From assembly GCA_964035755.1 (NCBI GenBank), contig CAXIVR010000003.1:174219589-174283588 (forward strand): a DNA stretch of 64,000 nucleotides, read 5' to 3'. The DNA comes from Teleogryllus oceanicus. Lineage: Eukaryota; Arthropoda; Insecta; Orthoptera; Gryllidae. Positions within the stretch are counted from its first letter, which is position 1, and each line of letters begins with the position of its first letter. Position numbers and translations under genes: made by a program. This document shows positions 22,924 through 34,484 of this stretch, in pieces. Below the pieces are notes generated by a model. The model made no database searches and was not told where the DNA came from. It saw nothing but the letters and a program-made list of their open reading frames with translations.

Positions 22924-24429
22924 AATAATATTATAAGAACATATTTTTATATTTATTTAAATCACACAATTTTATTGTTTCGTTTCAATATATATCATTT
23001 TTTTCATACGTCTCGTGTACCTGTTTGTCTCCCCTGACAGCATAGGTCAGACGATTCAAAAACAATATCCGGCTCACACAATACTTCTTACCAAATACTA
23101 TCCAAAACACGTGTTTTCTAGAATTCTAGAATATCCAATATCAAAACGACTAAAAATTATATGAATTGATTTGTCTTATAGAGAGAATTAAGCTATTCTC
23201 ACATCCAAAGATGGCGTAAATCCCCCAAAACAAATTTTAGTAGCTCAGAAAAAGTAAACACATAATCTATGAAAATTTCTTAGAATTTTTTAAATGGATT
23301 CGCAGAATCTGATCAGTTCTATACCAGGTGACTGAGAGATGTCCAATAAAGCCTCATTTGTCACTTGTGATAATCCAAGAACCTTGGGTTTAGTTTAAAT
23401 TATAAAATTAACATCCAGGTCATTAGAATAATGACATAGTTTTCAAACTCGAAAGTCAAAGAATACACGTTGTTAGGACAACCGATCAACAAAGTTTAAT
23501 CTTCCATGCTTGATATCATAACGCTGCGCAGATGGACAGGGCCCCGAACACATTATACGGAAAAAGTGTAGAGAGGGGTGTGAGAGCTATGATCTTGTGA
23601 AAGGACGCATTTGTGAAATTTTCCTTCTCATGCTCCACGGTGGCCTCGCTATTTGTGAAAATATTAACACTAATTTATTAAAGTTACTTTCAACTGAATC
23701 TGGGTTCGACATACAACATATTATTTCTTACCTGTTGCATGTGGACGTGTAATTACATACAGAATCGCGATTCGTGGAAGTTCTCTTGATTGAAACCAAT
23801 TATTAGATTAATGGCAACTAATGTAAAGTATCAGCCTTTTCCAATAAAAAAATTAACATTTATTCTTATAACCTATATTACAACCTCTTTCTATCTCTTG
23901 AGAATTACTATGATCAGCCCATGATTAAACTGGCAGTAAATTTAATAATTTAGTTTTAACATAATAGAAAAGAAAACTAAAATTTCACACTCTATTGATG
24001 GACCAGAACGGGTCCAATGCGGTCAGATTCACGGATGGGCGCAGATGACTCGATAAGTAAATCCATAAACACAAAAGTAAACCACCAAATAATTAAATAA
24101 GATAATTAAATAAGGCAAATGGGAGTGAGGGTCCAAAAAGTAAATGCAGAGGCGATGGGGCGAACGGGCCGTTGTTTCATTTCAGGTGCAGAGAATGCCA
24201 AAGACAGAAAGGAGATTGCGTGAAGTTTGCGCCAGGAAATATATACATACACAATTTAGAAAAAGTTTGGTAGTTTAGCATGTACTAGTCTTCTGAGGGA
24301 GGGTTTTTTTCCCTTCAGGATTTTTTCTCAGCTGTTCCCTACCGTCTCTTTTCAGTGGCTTTGATGCGATGAAGAAACCATGTGGAATGAATATAAGAAT
24401 TCGAAAGGTTGGAACGCGGTAGGATGTAA
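21951..24429. other. AT-rich non-coding stretch
   Basis: No gene supported. It contains an (ATT)n microsatellite at 22878-22921 followed directly by an AAT run to 22933. Positions 24000-24230 are less AT-rich but have no open frame with a protein-like pattern. Confidence 0.4.
22878..22933. repeat. (ATT)n microsatellite ending in inverted (AAT)n
   Basis: About fourteen ATT units are followed by three AAT units, so the array can fold back on itself. Confidence 0.95.
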
Positions 24430-24540
24430 GTATTTTTATTTATTGTATTGTACGTCAAAAACAGTTAACAGTTCGTAATTCTGTGATTCCTACCCTAAGA
24501 CATATACTAGTTGAATTTTGAAGATAGAAAGAAATGAGCG
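24430..24540 (+). repeat. Second copy of the 4.4-kb interspersed repeat
   Basis: Shares with 4392-4530, in order, TTATT..TACGTCAAAAACAGTTAA, AATTCTGTGATTCCTAC, CTAAGACATATACTA and TTGAATTTTGAA. The tandem units present at 4525-4667 are missing. Confidence 0.65.
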
Positions 24541-26040
24541 TATTTTTATGAGCCTAGCCACATAGTACCAAGTAATTTAATGTAGATGTGTAATAATTAT
24601 CTATTAAATAATAAATATATATTTTTTTGTTGAACGTATTAATAAAATTTATTATTAAATTCTACTATAACACAAGTCAAACAATTGTTTGGTATTACGT
24701 GTACCTATACTCACAATTTCATTTACTTAAAATCATTCTTCAAACGTAAGAAAACTCGCTGCTCACTTCTCAAACAACAACTACACAACAACATATTTTC
24801 TCCAAGAGGAAATGATGATTTCAACAGATCAATTACACTTTATACAAGGAAATAATGAACAAATGAGATCCACTACACGGAAAAGTTTTTATGATATTAT
24901 AAAATAATAAGAATGCAAAATAGCATATGAAAAAAAGTTTGTATATTATTCCACTTTCTCGAATTAGACGATAGACTTGCGAGGTCACAGGAAATTGTTA
25001 TGTACACTAATAAATTACTTCGTTTCATGATTGGCTGTCCACAAACACATTTAAAACATTAAGTGGTTTCGATTAAAGATGAATTTGAACTTCCCACTGC
25101 AAAATTACTAAAATTGTAAAATTCTTCTCAAAATTTCCTCCTTCTTCTCAAAATTTCGTGATTTTTTTAAATGAAAGGTAGTGGATCTTACATATGCTAT
25201 TACTTGCTCTTATTAACTGGATTGATAGATTAAAAAAAAGTTGTTAATAATATATTAAAATTAATAGAATGAACACGTCTCTGCCGTAATTTGTGCAATC
25301 ATTTTCAAGAGCCACTGCAATACAAATACATAACAATACAAGAACATCCTTGCATGATGAGGTTATGGATGGCGAGTGTTTTAAATTCAAATATTGACTG
25401 TTTCTAAACACAAAGCTTAGTGAATGTATAGACACGGTCAACCAATTGTCTCACACATGTGTTCCTTCACAAAACCTTTTTAATATTTATAATTGTAGGT
25501 GATACATTACTTTAAAAATGCCCTACAATAGCCCACCTCAAAATACACGAACATAATCTAAATAAAGATACATTTCAATTATATTTTCAGAAACCTGTCT
25601 TAAGTTTGTGTTCACCAAGTATAGTGGTTATATGATTATATAATTTGCAAACGTATCTCAATTTATCAGTTTTGGAGAATAAGAATGTCATGAAAGAATA
25701 TTTTTGGAATTTTCGTTTTTCCGGAAGAAAGATACAAAATTTATGTAGTACGATTTGGATCTAACATTTCTATATTTTTTTCTTCTTTTGAATGGTGTAA
25801 CCGTACGGGCTCAGCTAGTTAATGTTAAATTTATTTTCTAACGTTGTTCATACAATTTCAATGTATTTTAAAAACTTAGTTTGAAATCAATAAAACAAAA
25901 TAATATGATTACAGAAACAATTGTGAATTAAGGGTGATATGCAAATGAAAGTGAAGGCATAAGATTCATCGCTATGAAGACAGATTTTAGTTTTTACAAA
26001 AAGGTTAAATGGAAGAGATTTTACACATGTGTATGCACCT
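24541..26040. other. AT-rich non-coding stretch
   Basis: Nothing supportable seen. Confidence 0.4.
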
Positions 26041-26200
26041 TCTGTCTCTGACCCTCTCACTCTCACTCTCTCACTCCCTCTCACTCCCTCTCACTCTCTC
26101 ACTCCATCTCACTCCCTCTCACACCCTCTCACTCTCTCACTCCCTGTCATACTCTCATTCCCACTCCCTCTCCCTCCCTCTCTCTCTCTCTTTCTCTAAA
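26041..26200. repeat. CT-rich minisatellite (TCACTCCCTCTCACTC type)
   Basis: About 160 bp of pyrimidine repeats built from CACTCTC, CACTCCCTCT and CTCTCT. The plus-strand Ser/Leu-rich open frame over it is a by-product. Confidence 0.93.
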
Positions 26201-28015
26201 ATGTTACTTCCATTTCTGCAATATTAAACACATATTACAATCAACAAGAGGTTATAAATTATTTTTATATGTTCACATTGCATTGAAACTCATTTAATCT
26301 GTTCTGGAAATACACTACCCGAATATGCTAAACACATCCGAGAGCAACGCAAAATTGTGGTATAAAAATGTACATTTATTTGATTCCTCGATTCCACTCA
26401 CTGAAATGACTATATGTATCAAAAACCAAATTTTATTTCATCGATTTATTGCATGTGGCCTGGAGCTCTATTCGAAAAAGTGTGTAATGAAGGCAGTGAA
26501 AGAATACATCAGATCGGAAAATACGAATTCACGTATTTTACTGAACGTATTTTACTGAATAAATTAGTAGAACAATTAAAAACAAATGAGGTAAAAAATT
26601 GAGAGCTAGTTATTGAATAGATGGACCAATGCACATGACAGATATGGAAGACGATTTGCGTAATTATTGAAAAAGCCATTGCAGAGACAGATTTATAAAA
26701 ACTATGGAAGATATGTATGATGACCTTGCATATTAGTATTACAGAAATACACATTATTTTTGTTAATCGATTTTACGGTTTAATCGAACATTTAATGGAT
26801 GCAATGTCAATATAAAATAAAATGGAATTTCGAATATCAGTGCTGCATGACATCTAAAAATGACTCGCAACATTCAGCTTTCATATTACTTGTTCCCAAT
26901 TTCTGCTCAATATATGGCACTCAAAGGATTATGTAGTATAATCAATTGTTTTCGACAAGTGAATAGGAATCAATATAGATACAAATGAGTTTATGAGTTA
27001 ATATTTCTATCTTAAAATTATCAAAAATTTAATTTAGCCAGTCACTAGAAGAAAATTAGATGTAAAGGTACCACAATATTTTCTTTCCGACTCCCTTGTT
27101 TAAATACATGAAAGCACTTCATTAAAAGCGCTGTTATAGCGGTCCATAGAATCTTGTATTATTTGTAACCAATATGTAATATTATATCTTTCCGAGTATG
27201 CGTAACTAGTAATTTAAATTGACTTTTACGCCATAAAATATAGTGTATTGCTCCCTGTCCGTAAAGGAAACTTTAAAGAAGGAATTTTTAACAGTCCTTG
27301 AGAAAATCTTGTTTAGATATTTTGGTGAAATTGTTCACGTCTGACACACAATTACACAATAACTACTCATTATTTGAAAATATTGTGCATGAAATACTTT
27401 AAATTTATGATTCATTGGGTCTACTTTGGAGATCAATATACATTCACTGATCACTATTCATTTTAGAGTCGCCTGACTGTTAAGTAATTTGATGAAGCAG
27501 AATATCTGTTGACAACAAGATACACTTAATGCAATATTAAAGGTTCGGGAACATTACATATTTGTGAATTGGCATGGAAGAGCAGATATTAAAGAAATTG
27601 TGCCAGTATTTTTTATTGGTAAAAGTATTTTTTTATATCGCAAAATAAAATGAATAGAAAAAATTCGTAATGAAATGAAATAAAAGGTATTAATTTTGGT
27701 TCAGTTATTATATACTTTGACATGCCTAAACATAAAACAAATTTTTATTGCTTCCGCACTACAAATATTTTACGAAAAAACGATGTCATAGTTTCTTATT
27801 GCTAAGAATGAGTCCAACATTCTTTAATTAAGCATTATAAACGTGTACACAATCCGTTACAAGCAGATTGTCAGTGCATTACACATTGTCTTTTCATCCG
27901 TATCATCTAATGGCGATGAATATATCAGTGTCCCAGCACCAAAATTGATACTTCATCTACTTAATGACGAAGCGCTTCCCATTTATCCATTTGTACCAAA
28001 TTTGATTTTTTTTAT
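26201..28015. other. AT-rich non-coding stretch
   Basis: No gene or element recognised. Overlapping short plus-strand frames at 26325-26602 show no domain. Confidence 0.4.
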
Positions 28016-28577
28016 TTGATTTTTTCGTGTTTCCGGGCGCGTCAACTGTTTCGGTCATTAGTCCCGTTCGTGTAGTGCATGTCTTTTTCTTGGGAGATGG
28101 CGGTGATCTTCCCCGCTAGATGGCGAGACCCGGCGCCGACCTACCGTCGGCTAGTGAGATTTCCCCCTAACCAGGACTCTCCCACCAGCAGGGCACCGCC
28201 CCAGCCGGGACAATCTCTAAGCTCCCGACCGGTCTCCCGGAATATCTGGTAGTGTAGTGCATGTTGGTGTAAGTGTGTGTGTGTAAGGAGAGAGAATAGG
28301 ACAAGGAAGAGGAAGGACAGATCGCGCGAGGTCCGTGGCCCGTTTGTTAGGGTACTGCTCCAGCATTCGCTGATCGGAGAAACCACGGAAAACTACCGAT
28401 CAGAGCGGCCGGCCGCTAGAATTCTCCTCCAGACAGCGACTGAATTCGATCTAGCTGAAAAGATAGTGTCGAAAATCCTGCCGCCGTCAGGACTCGAACC
28501 TAGGACCTCCCGGTCAGAGGCGCTGCAGTGACATCAGTTTGACATCAGTTGATGCACTGAGCTACCGCTCCCGGTCG
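28016..28577 (-). mobile_element. Full-length SINE copy with intact B box
   Basis: Minus-strand order is complete: head ending at 28577 (ACCGGGAGCGGTAGCTCAGTG), perfect B box GGTTCGAGTCC (complement of 28490-28500), GAATTC block, CA-rich linker, GGGGCGGTGCC, ACGGGACTAATGACC, and a T-rich tail in which TTTGATTTTTT replaces the usual TTGA repeats. A short duplication of GACATCAGTTT occurs near 28528-28550 in the head. About 562 bp. Confidence 0.9.
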
Positions 28578-28621
28578 CGTCATGGAAAGCGAGACTCTGA
28601 CCAATGAGCTATATGCGAGGG
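28578..28621 (-). other. tRNA 5'-half-like sequence abutting a SINE head
   Basis: Read on the minus strand, this begins GCCCTCGCATATAGCTCATT and continues GGTCAGAGTCTCGC. It resembles a tRNA acceptor strand followed by a D arm in which GCTC can pair with GAGT. The 3' half of a tRNA, with a T arm, is not present; the SINE head follows immediately. It could be a truncated tRNA pseudogene or the head of another tRNA-derived element. Not called as a tRNA gene. Confidence 0.35.
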
Positions 28622-29733
28622 CTCCATGAACGCGAAATACGCGAAAATCCGCATTTGTCGCAGGACTCATTTATTATTCATTTTTACTATACTTTCACTC
28701 TATTTGTCTTGACAGCAGTTGTATCATGGACAAATACTCCTTCGTATCTCTGGGATTTATTGAATGTGACGATAGCCCAGTAACTACCTAATGAAGCGAT
28801 TGACGCTTGAACAGAGAAACAAATTTCAGCTTTCAAACGGTCTGTTTACGACTGTTTATGCATTCCATCCAATGACTTCAGAGGAAATATCACGACATCC
28901 TTCGGATGTCCATGGTATTTTTATTTCAATTCGACCGTAGTCTCGGAAGACAGTTTGAAGCCAAGATACTGAAGGATAAACCAGGAGGGCAACTACAATA
29001 TTTTAAGTAAAGTGCATGTTTATTGATACACAGATTTACTGTAACACGAAGGTTAAACTGACTCTGGAGACAAGGCTTGATCTTTAAATGAAAAAAGAAA
29101 TATAGCGCTATATACGTAACTCAGATTTTTGTCAGATTTCAAAAGTTAATAGAATTAACAGCTTTCGAAAGCTTAGCATTGATTAACAAACGAGGCTGTC
29201 ACTTGAAAGACAACGCAGAACCCATTATTACGGCAAAGCAATCGAAAGCTCTTACCAAATGATTTTGACTTCCAATAGTCTGAATAGTTTAATATAAGAT
29301 GGTAAATGACGGTCGATGGTTAGATTACACAATATGAGTATGGTTGAAGTAATGGAAACAAGAAAAAAAAAGGGAGAACTCCTTGAAAATATGCCACAAA
29401 CCTGCTTTGTCTATCAAATTTTTCGCAAAGTATGATGGAAATTATTTTAACTAGTATCCTCCGTACGTCAGCTACACAATTATTCTCTACGTCACGAGAC
29501 TCGTACGTAGAAGATTACGTCTCAGACGTAATCCGACTCACACAGTATTTGGAGACCCCGTTGTAATGTTTACAGTTTGTATTATTTTTGTTAAATATAC
29601 TTAAACATTAGTTTATTAATTACTTATAAATTATTAGTATTACTTTCAATTCCTTACAAGTTTCATATGTGAATATTAGAATGAAATCTCGCCGTGAATT
29701 GGATCCGACCTTACGGTTCTAGTTTAGAGCATT
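28622..29733. other. AT-rich non-coding stretch
   Basis: Nothing supportable seen. Confidence 0.4.
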
Positions 29734-30266
29734 TCTTTAACCCTTCACCGGGAGCGGTATAACAGTGCATCAAATGATGTCATTGCAGCGGCTCTGACCG
29801 GGAGGTCCTAGGTTCGAGTACTGACGGCGGCAGGATTTTCGACCCTAGCTTTTCAGCTAGGTCGAATTCAGTCCATGGTTTCTGCGAGCAACACCAGGCG
29901 ACTGCCGGAGCCGTACCCTAACAAACGGGCCACGGACCGCGCGCGATCTGCTTCCTCTTCCTTGTCCTCTCCTCTCCCCTTACACACACACTTACACCAA
30001 CATGCACTACACTACCACATATTCCGGGAGACAGGTCGGGAACTTAGATCCTGTCCCGGCTGGGGCGGTGCCCCGCTGGTGGGAGAATCCTGGTTAGGGG
30101 GAAACCCCACTAGCTGACGATAGGTCGGTGCCGGATCTCGCGATCCAGCGGGGGAAGATCACCGCCATCTCCCGCGAAAAAAAGCATGCACTACACTAAC
30201 GGGACTAATGACCAAAGCAGTTGACGCGCCCGGAAACACGAAAAAATCATCAATCTTTAACCCTTC
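29734..30266 (+). mobile_element. SINE copy with perfect 13-bp target-site duplication
   Basis: TCTTTAACCCTTC occurs at 29734-29746 and at 30254-30266, bounding an element of 507 bp (29747-30253). All blocks of the 564-bp reference are present except about 57 bp after GAATTCAGTC near 29874, which removes the TCTAGCGGCCGGCTG block and accounts for the length difference. The B box reads GGTTCGAGTAC (29811-29821). The tail is short (AATCATCAA). High similarity to the reference suggests a fairly recent insertion. Confidence 0.92.
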
Positions 30267-30704
30267 TTTTGTCGAACCATGGACGTTTCCTCTATGCTTT
30301 TCAGGTTGACCGCCATTTTGTTGCTAAATTGAGAATGGATATGCTGTGTTCAATAATTTTCAGCCAAGCGACTGTGGGGTGCACAGCAATGAAGAGTTGA
30401 AAAATCGACCAGTGACGAAGTATGTCGTAACATCTTGCGTTGACCCGGAGGTTATTTCCGTGATGCGACCATTGCCGAGAGTCATATTTCTCGCTCCAGT
30501 ACTGTGTGATTTTCAGACAATTTTTTGTTTCAGTTCTTATTAGTCTTACAAATGTGAGAGACCATCTTCAAAGGATCGGCCCATTGAAGCGTACGAGAAG
30601 TAGCGTCCAGTGGCAGATGCATTGTCCACAACAGAAAACAGTCTACCGCCGCACGTAAATATGAAATATGTTAACAATGAACTAGCGCTTCTTTTGGAAC
30701 GGAT
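30267..30704. other. Non-coding stretch
   Basis: No supportable feature. A 65-codon plus-strand frame (30346-30543) has no recognisable pattern. Confidence 0.35.
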
Positions 30705-30960
30705 TAAAAAAGAGTGCCGATCCGATGACCGAGATCGCTAAGGCAGTACGTAGTGTCGAAGCGATCTCGGACCGAAGGGTCGCAGATTCAAGACCCGTCT
30801 CGGGCATGGTTGTATTTGTGTTCGTCCTTTCTCCCCTTATCATCACCAAATAGTTTCATCCTCACAGTTACCATAACGTTAACTCTAATAGTTGTCGCTA
30901 TTGACCTAGATCTCGAAGCGACCTTAAATAACAAAAGTAAATAAATAAAAATAAATAAAT
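30705..30960 (+). mobile_element. Second SINE-like element (tRNA-related head, AAATA tail)
   Basis: It starts with a tRNA-like region containing CGAAGGGTCGCAGATTCAAGACC, a degraded B box, followed by GTCTCGGGCATGG. That layout is familiar from insect tRNA-derived SINEs. It ends with a (TAAA/AAATA)n tail at about 30930-30960. The head includes an 11-bp perfect inverted pair, CCGAGATCGCT (30729-30739) and AGCGATCTCGG (30760-30770). It is different in sequence from the main SINE. No target duplication was identified, so the exact start is uncertain. Confidence 0.55.
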
Positions 30961-31617
30961 ATCAAGAAGCAAAAAAATATGTAATGAGAAAAACTCTACG
31001 GGATTTAAGTTGTGATAAGGCCAAAATTACTGCTTTTTGAGCAGCGAATGTCGGCTGTGCTCGGGAAATAGCCTGTCCTCTCTAGTAAGATGAAGGGCAC
31101 CCAGTCAATGGGAAACAACAGCCTGTGTTTCAATGAACTACATTTTGCGTTACCCACAGGAGTGTTAACACGTCACTGTAAAGTTGTCTAGGTGTTCGGC
31201 GGCCTGCCAGTTACCTGAGGCATCTCTTGTAAAAGAGACGCAATGTGGGGTGTTGTAATCTAGTAGAAGATCTGAATCTCCTGGGCTACCACACAGTTAC
31301 CACTTCTTTCTCTTCATAAAAAAAGAAAATCTTTGAAAAAAGAAATCCTATTAAAGTACTCTGTGTTTGGTATACTTTTAAACAATTAGTAGTAATATTT
31401 TATCGCAAAAACAATAATGTGTAATATAGCCATCTTTGAGCCTACCCACCACATAATTTTATCCCAGAATATAGTTACGGGTTACACATATCTCCCGTAG
31501 CTATAACTAATGTATTTAACTATATACGAATATTCTTCTGTCCCATTTATAAATGTGATTTATCTGTTTGTGCAAAACGAATTACCGCTCGCCTACCGAA
31601 CTCGGCAAACATTTGCT
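30961..31617. other. Non-coding stretch
   Basis: No gene supported. A small stem (TCTCTT...AAGAGA near 31225) was seen. Positions 31580-31612 (CGCTCGCCTACCGAACTCGG) may be the left remnant of another copy of the MITE that follows. Confidence 0.35.
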
Positions 31618-31859
31618 TTAAGACAGCTCCACACATCTGATATTCGCCGAATAGGAAGCTCAATCCCAATCAGCCAGGGATGCTCGGCGAAGGTTTGCTC
31701 CCTATGATGCGACTAAGATCCGACACGCAGCGGTTAGGGTCGGCACCGAAAGTTTGGCGCTCGACCTACAGCAAGCAACTCACTTCCACCCTACTCGTGA
31801 TTCGGCGATCGCTCGCTCGCCAATACTTGCGGAAAAGCAAATGTGTGGTGACGCCTATA
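31618..31859. mobile_element. Palindromic MITE of about 235 bp, copy A
   Basis: The element spans 31621-31856 (236 bp). The left end AGACAGCTCCACACATC and the inverted right end AGGCGTCACCACACATTTGC are imperfect terminal inverted repeats. TTCGCCGA/TTCGGCGA motifs recur inside. Flanking triplets are TTA and ATA, close to a TWA-type duplication. A second copy of nearly equal length (234 bp) lies at 37969-38202. It has no coding capacity, so it would be non-autonomous. The termini and triplet duplication suggest a PIF/Harbinger-type origin (inference). Confidence 0.75.
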
Positions 31860-31886
31860 GACGACACAAGAAGTTGAAAAGGGGGC

Positions 31887-31960
31887 GTGGTCGACACTAC
31901 TCGTGATTGGGCGAGCGGCCGCTCTCTACTCGCCAAATACCGAATGTGTTATCGAACCAT
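31887..31960. mobile_element. Partial third copy of the palindromic MITE
   Basis: ACACTACTCGTGATTGGGCGAG, CTCTACTCGCCAAATACCGAATGTGT matches the right part of copy B (CACTACTCGGGATTCGGCGAG ... GAATATGTGG). Copy A may have inserted into or next to an older copy. Confidence 0.55.
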
Positions 31961-31989
31961 CTTGAGCCGAATTAGTTAGTAGTGCTTTC

Positions 31990-32170
31990 TCGTGTGTACG
32001 TTCTCGCTAAATTACGCGAAATGTATTCAAATTTTTGAAATATTATACATGAGTTTATTTCCAAATATATCTACATGTAACGGATTTTTACAAGGAATAA
32101 ATATCTATCTTCATAACAGTAGTTGTAGGAAGACGCCGAAGAAATTTGCAATTTTTTGTAATTTTCAAAC
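31990..32170 (+). repeat. Unclassified interspersed repeat (copy also at 46.56 and 46.83 kb)
   Basis: Shares a loosely conserved order with 46556-46730: a CAAATT-rich start, ATTTTTACAAGGAAT, AGTTGTAGGAAGACGCCG, then an A/T-rich AATTTTTTG stretch. Similarity is moderate; the AGTTGTAGGAAGA core is the clearest anchor. Confidence 0.45.
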
Positions 32171-32733
32171 ATTTAGGATATTTCACGAATATGAGGCATG
32201 CACTATTCTAAACTTCCTTCACACTATCCAATAACAAAAATTAACCAAAAACGATGGAGCTATTTCTTTTCTTTTTTTATATAATTGGAAAATGTCGCAG
32301 GCGCTCCATGTAAAGTATCCTTCAACATTAAAATATGTTTGAAATTGAAGGGGCCGCAACATCAGCCAGGTAGATTGGAGAATATAAATTTTGCAGAAAA
32401 TCCACCGAACGATTTAGTCGTTAACGTTGTTTTCACACGGACAGACAGACGGATGCGAGGACACAGACGTTTTGCTGTCATTCAGATTTTCGGTATCAAG
32501 GACACACAAAACATGAATTCTCGCTAGACCACGTGTTAGAGGATTTTTATCTAAATTAAGCAACTGGATTCATGCACTTTTTCGTTCCCGGGACCCTGAA
32601 ATAAGAGTTTTTCTCCGGAAAATTCCCAATTTTCTCGCGCCGCATTTCATACCTTTCTCTCTAATGCGTCAGCGGTAGAACGAAAGTAAGAAGTTGAGAA
32701 GGGGGGGGGGTCGCGGACGACGGCAGGACCTAC
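32171..32733 (-). other. Start of a long intron of the octopamine receptor gene (minus strand)
   Basis: The receptor exon ends at 32734 and the donor GTAGGT occupies 32733-32728 on the minus strand. Everything below this belongs to the intron if the gene continues. A G run of about ten bases (32701-32710) lies just inside the intron. An open plus-strand frame at 32285-32527 carries no recognised domain. Since no second receptor exon was recognised between 1 and 32727, the intron probably exceeds 32 kb. Confidence 0.6.
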
Positions 32734-33387
32734 CTCGCACTTGGGGAACTCCACCTCCACGGGCCGGTCGGGCTTCCAACCCAGCAACGGCGGGATGCAG
32801 ATGAGTCCGCTGAGAATCCACACCAACGTTATCATGACGGCCGCGCGCAGCGGAGTCCGCTTTTTCAAATAGTCCACCGCCTGCGTGATGGACCAGTAGC
32901 GGTCCAGCGAGATGAGGCACAGATTCATAATGGACGCCGTGCACAGCAGCACGTCCATGGCGCTGTGGATGTCGCACCACCAGTGCCCGAATATCCAATA
33001 GCCCATGATCTCGTTGGCCAGCGAAAACGGCATAATCACCAGTCCGAGGAAGAAGTCCGCCACGGCCAGCGAGGCGATGAACCAATTCTGGATGTTCTTG
33101 AGCGCCTTCTCCGTGGCGATGGCGATAATCACCAGCATGTTCCCTACCACCACTACGATCATGAGCAGCGTCACCACGATCGACGCGATGACGATGTGCG
33201 GCAACGAGTACCCGCTCGGGTACAGGGAGCCGCTTTGCAGGATGAGGAACGTGTTGTTGGTGGAGTTTGCGTACGAGCTGTTGGCATCGTGGTCGAGCAG
33301 GAACAGAAAGTTACCGTCGACCCCTCGGATGAAGTAGTCGCTGGTGTCGTTGGAGATGTCCTCGTTGACGAGTGAGTACACCTCCAT
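32734..33387 (-). CDS. Alpha2-adrenergic-like octopamine receptor, first coding exon (partial)
   Basis: A class A GPCR predicted to bind octopamine at the plasma membrane and act through G proteins. The exon codes for residues 1-218. The extracellular N-terminus (about 1-62) has no clear signal peptide and four N-glycosylation sequons (N13, N36, N41, N44). TM1 (about 64-92) has the GN pair at 82-83. TM2 has LAVAD with D111. C138 starts TM3, with the amine-binding Asp at D145 and DRY at 162-164. TM4 has W190. The exon ends in the second extracellular loop just after C217, which should pair with C138. After codon 218 (GAG) comes the donor GTAGGT, phase 0; reading on gives ten-odd nonsense codons and a stop, so the splice is real. 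The start is the ATG at 33387, with A at -3, G at +4 and an in-frame TAG at 33415-33417. TM5-TM7 must lie on exons outside the window. The KNIQNWFIASLAVADFFLG segment is what I associate with insect Oct-alpha2 receptors. A tyramine or dopamine D2-like receptor is less likely. Confidence 0.9.
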
Positions 33388-34484
33388 TCTTCTTGCGCAG
33401 CGTTGCCGGTTCGCCTAGTTTGAAAGTATTGACAGCACGGTTACGAACGGATGATTATGTTAATGACCAAATAATAAACAGTGCATTGATTACTTGAAAG
33501 ACTTGCACACACTTTTTTTCTTATGCCGAACACCGACAAAATTTCCCCACGACAAATTTTACCGCAGACCACTCACAATTTCTTGTGTATCGTTCTGTAA
33601 AACAGATTGTTAGTTCGTAGGAGGCACAGCAGAAATGGAAGAATATTATTAGAATGATCGTAGACTAGTGAAAGCTAATATTATCTCTTACACTTCTCTC
33701 AGATTAAAACCACAGTCAAAACGGTTTATTGTGCTTTTATTACGGAAGTGAACGAGAAAAAAGTAAAATTTTCTGACGTATTTTCTTTTGGTCCCTTTTT
33801 GACAGTACCACGCGCGAGCAGAAACGGGCTAGATGTGCGAACTGCTTCCATGAAAATAGCATAACTACCATCCAACTGTTGTCGATGTGAGAAACCAGGC
33901 TGATACTCAGTCAGCTATCCATTGAAGAAGAACGCAAATATATAACGAAACGGAAGTGCTTAGGGCACATTTGACATAATAACAGTTTGTTTTCGTACCG
34001 GTCGGTCGGGTGGGGCGTGGTGGGGTCTGAAGAGGCAACTGTGTGCTGAACCCAACTGATTGAGATCAGAATATGAAGTACAAAGACACAATAATATAAA
34101 ATTGACAAAATATCTTCGATTTCAAATCCCAACTCGAGTTACAAACTTTCGCAATCAGAAATTTTGCTGGTTCTTTTTTTTTTTCAGTCCGATCTAACAC
34201 GTCACCATATCAACACCACACGAAAACGAAGAATCGTCGTGGAAGGAAAACGTACAAACAAGACGCTAACACGTAGCAACGACACAATGAACCATTCGCT
34301 AACACGGCTATCGGGAAAATCCCCCTTTCATGAGGCACTGTCTGAGGAGAGGGCAGGAAAATCAACGTCCCAACGGCAGAGCTAGGAAATAACAGGACTT
34401 TCCTTTAACACACACGGCACAACAGGTCTTCACAACAGCATCACCGTTCGTTTATGATCGCCGACGCAGAAAAAAAATCGTACT
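33388..34484 (-). promoter_or_regulatory. 5' flank or 5' UTR of the receptor exon
   Basis: The in-frame stop at 33415-33417 lies within TTTCAAACTAG (minus strand), which could also be a 3' splice site (AG at about 33414) with a weak pyrimidine tract. The exon may therefore begin about 30 bp before the ATG, with untranslated exons further upstream. No TATA box was seen at a plausible distance. The rest of the interval is AT-rich and otherwise featureless. Confidence 0.35.

Noticed and set aside
32965..33375. 136-codon plus-strand frame opposite the receptor exon
   Set aside because: Antisense shadow of the GPCR coding sequence; His/Asp-rich with no domain.
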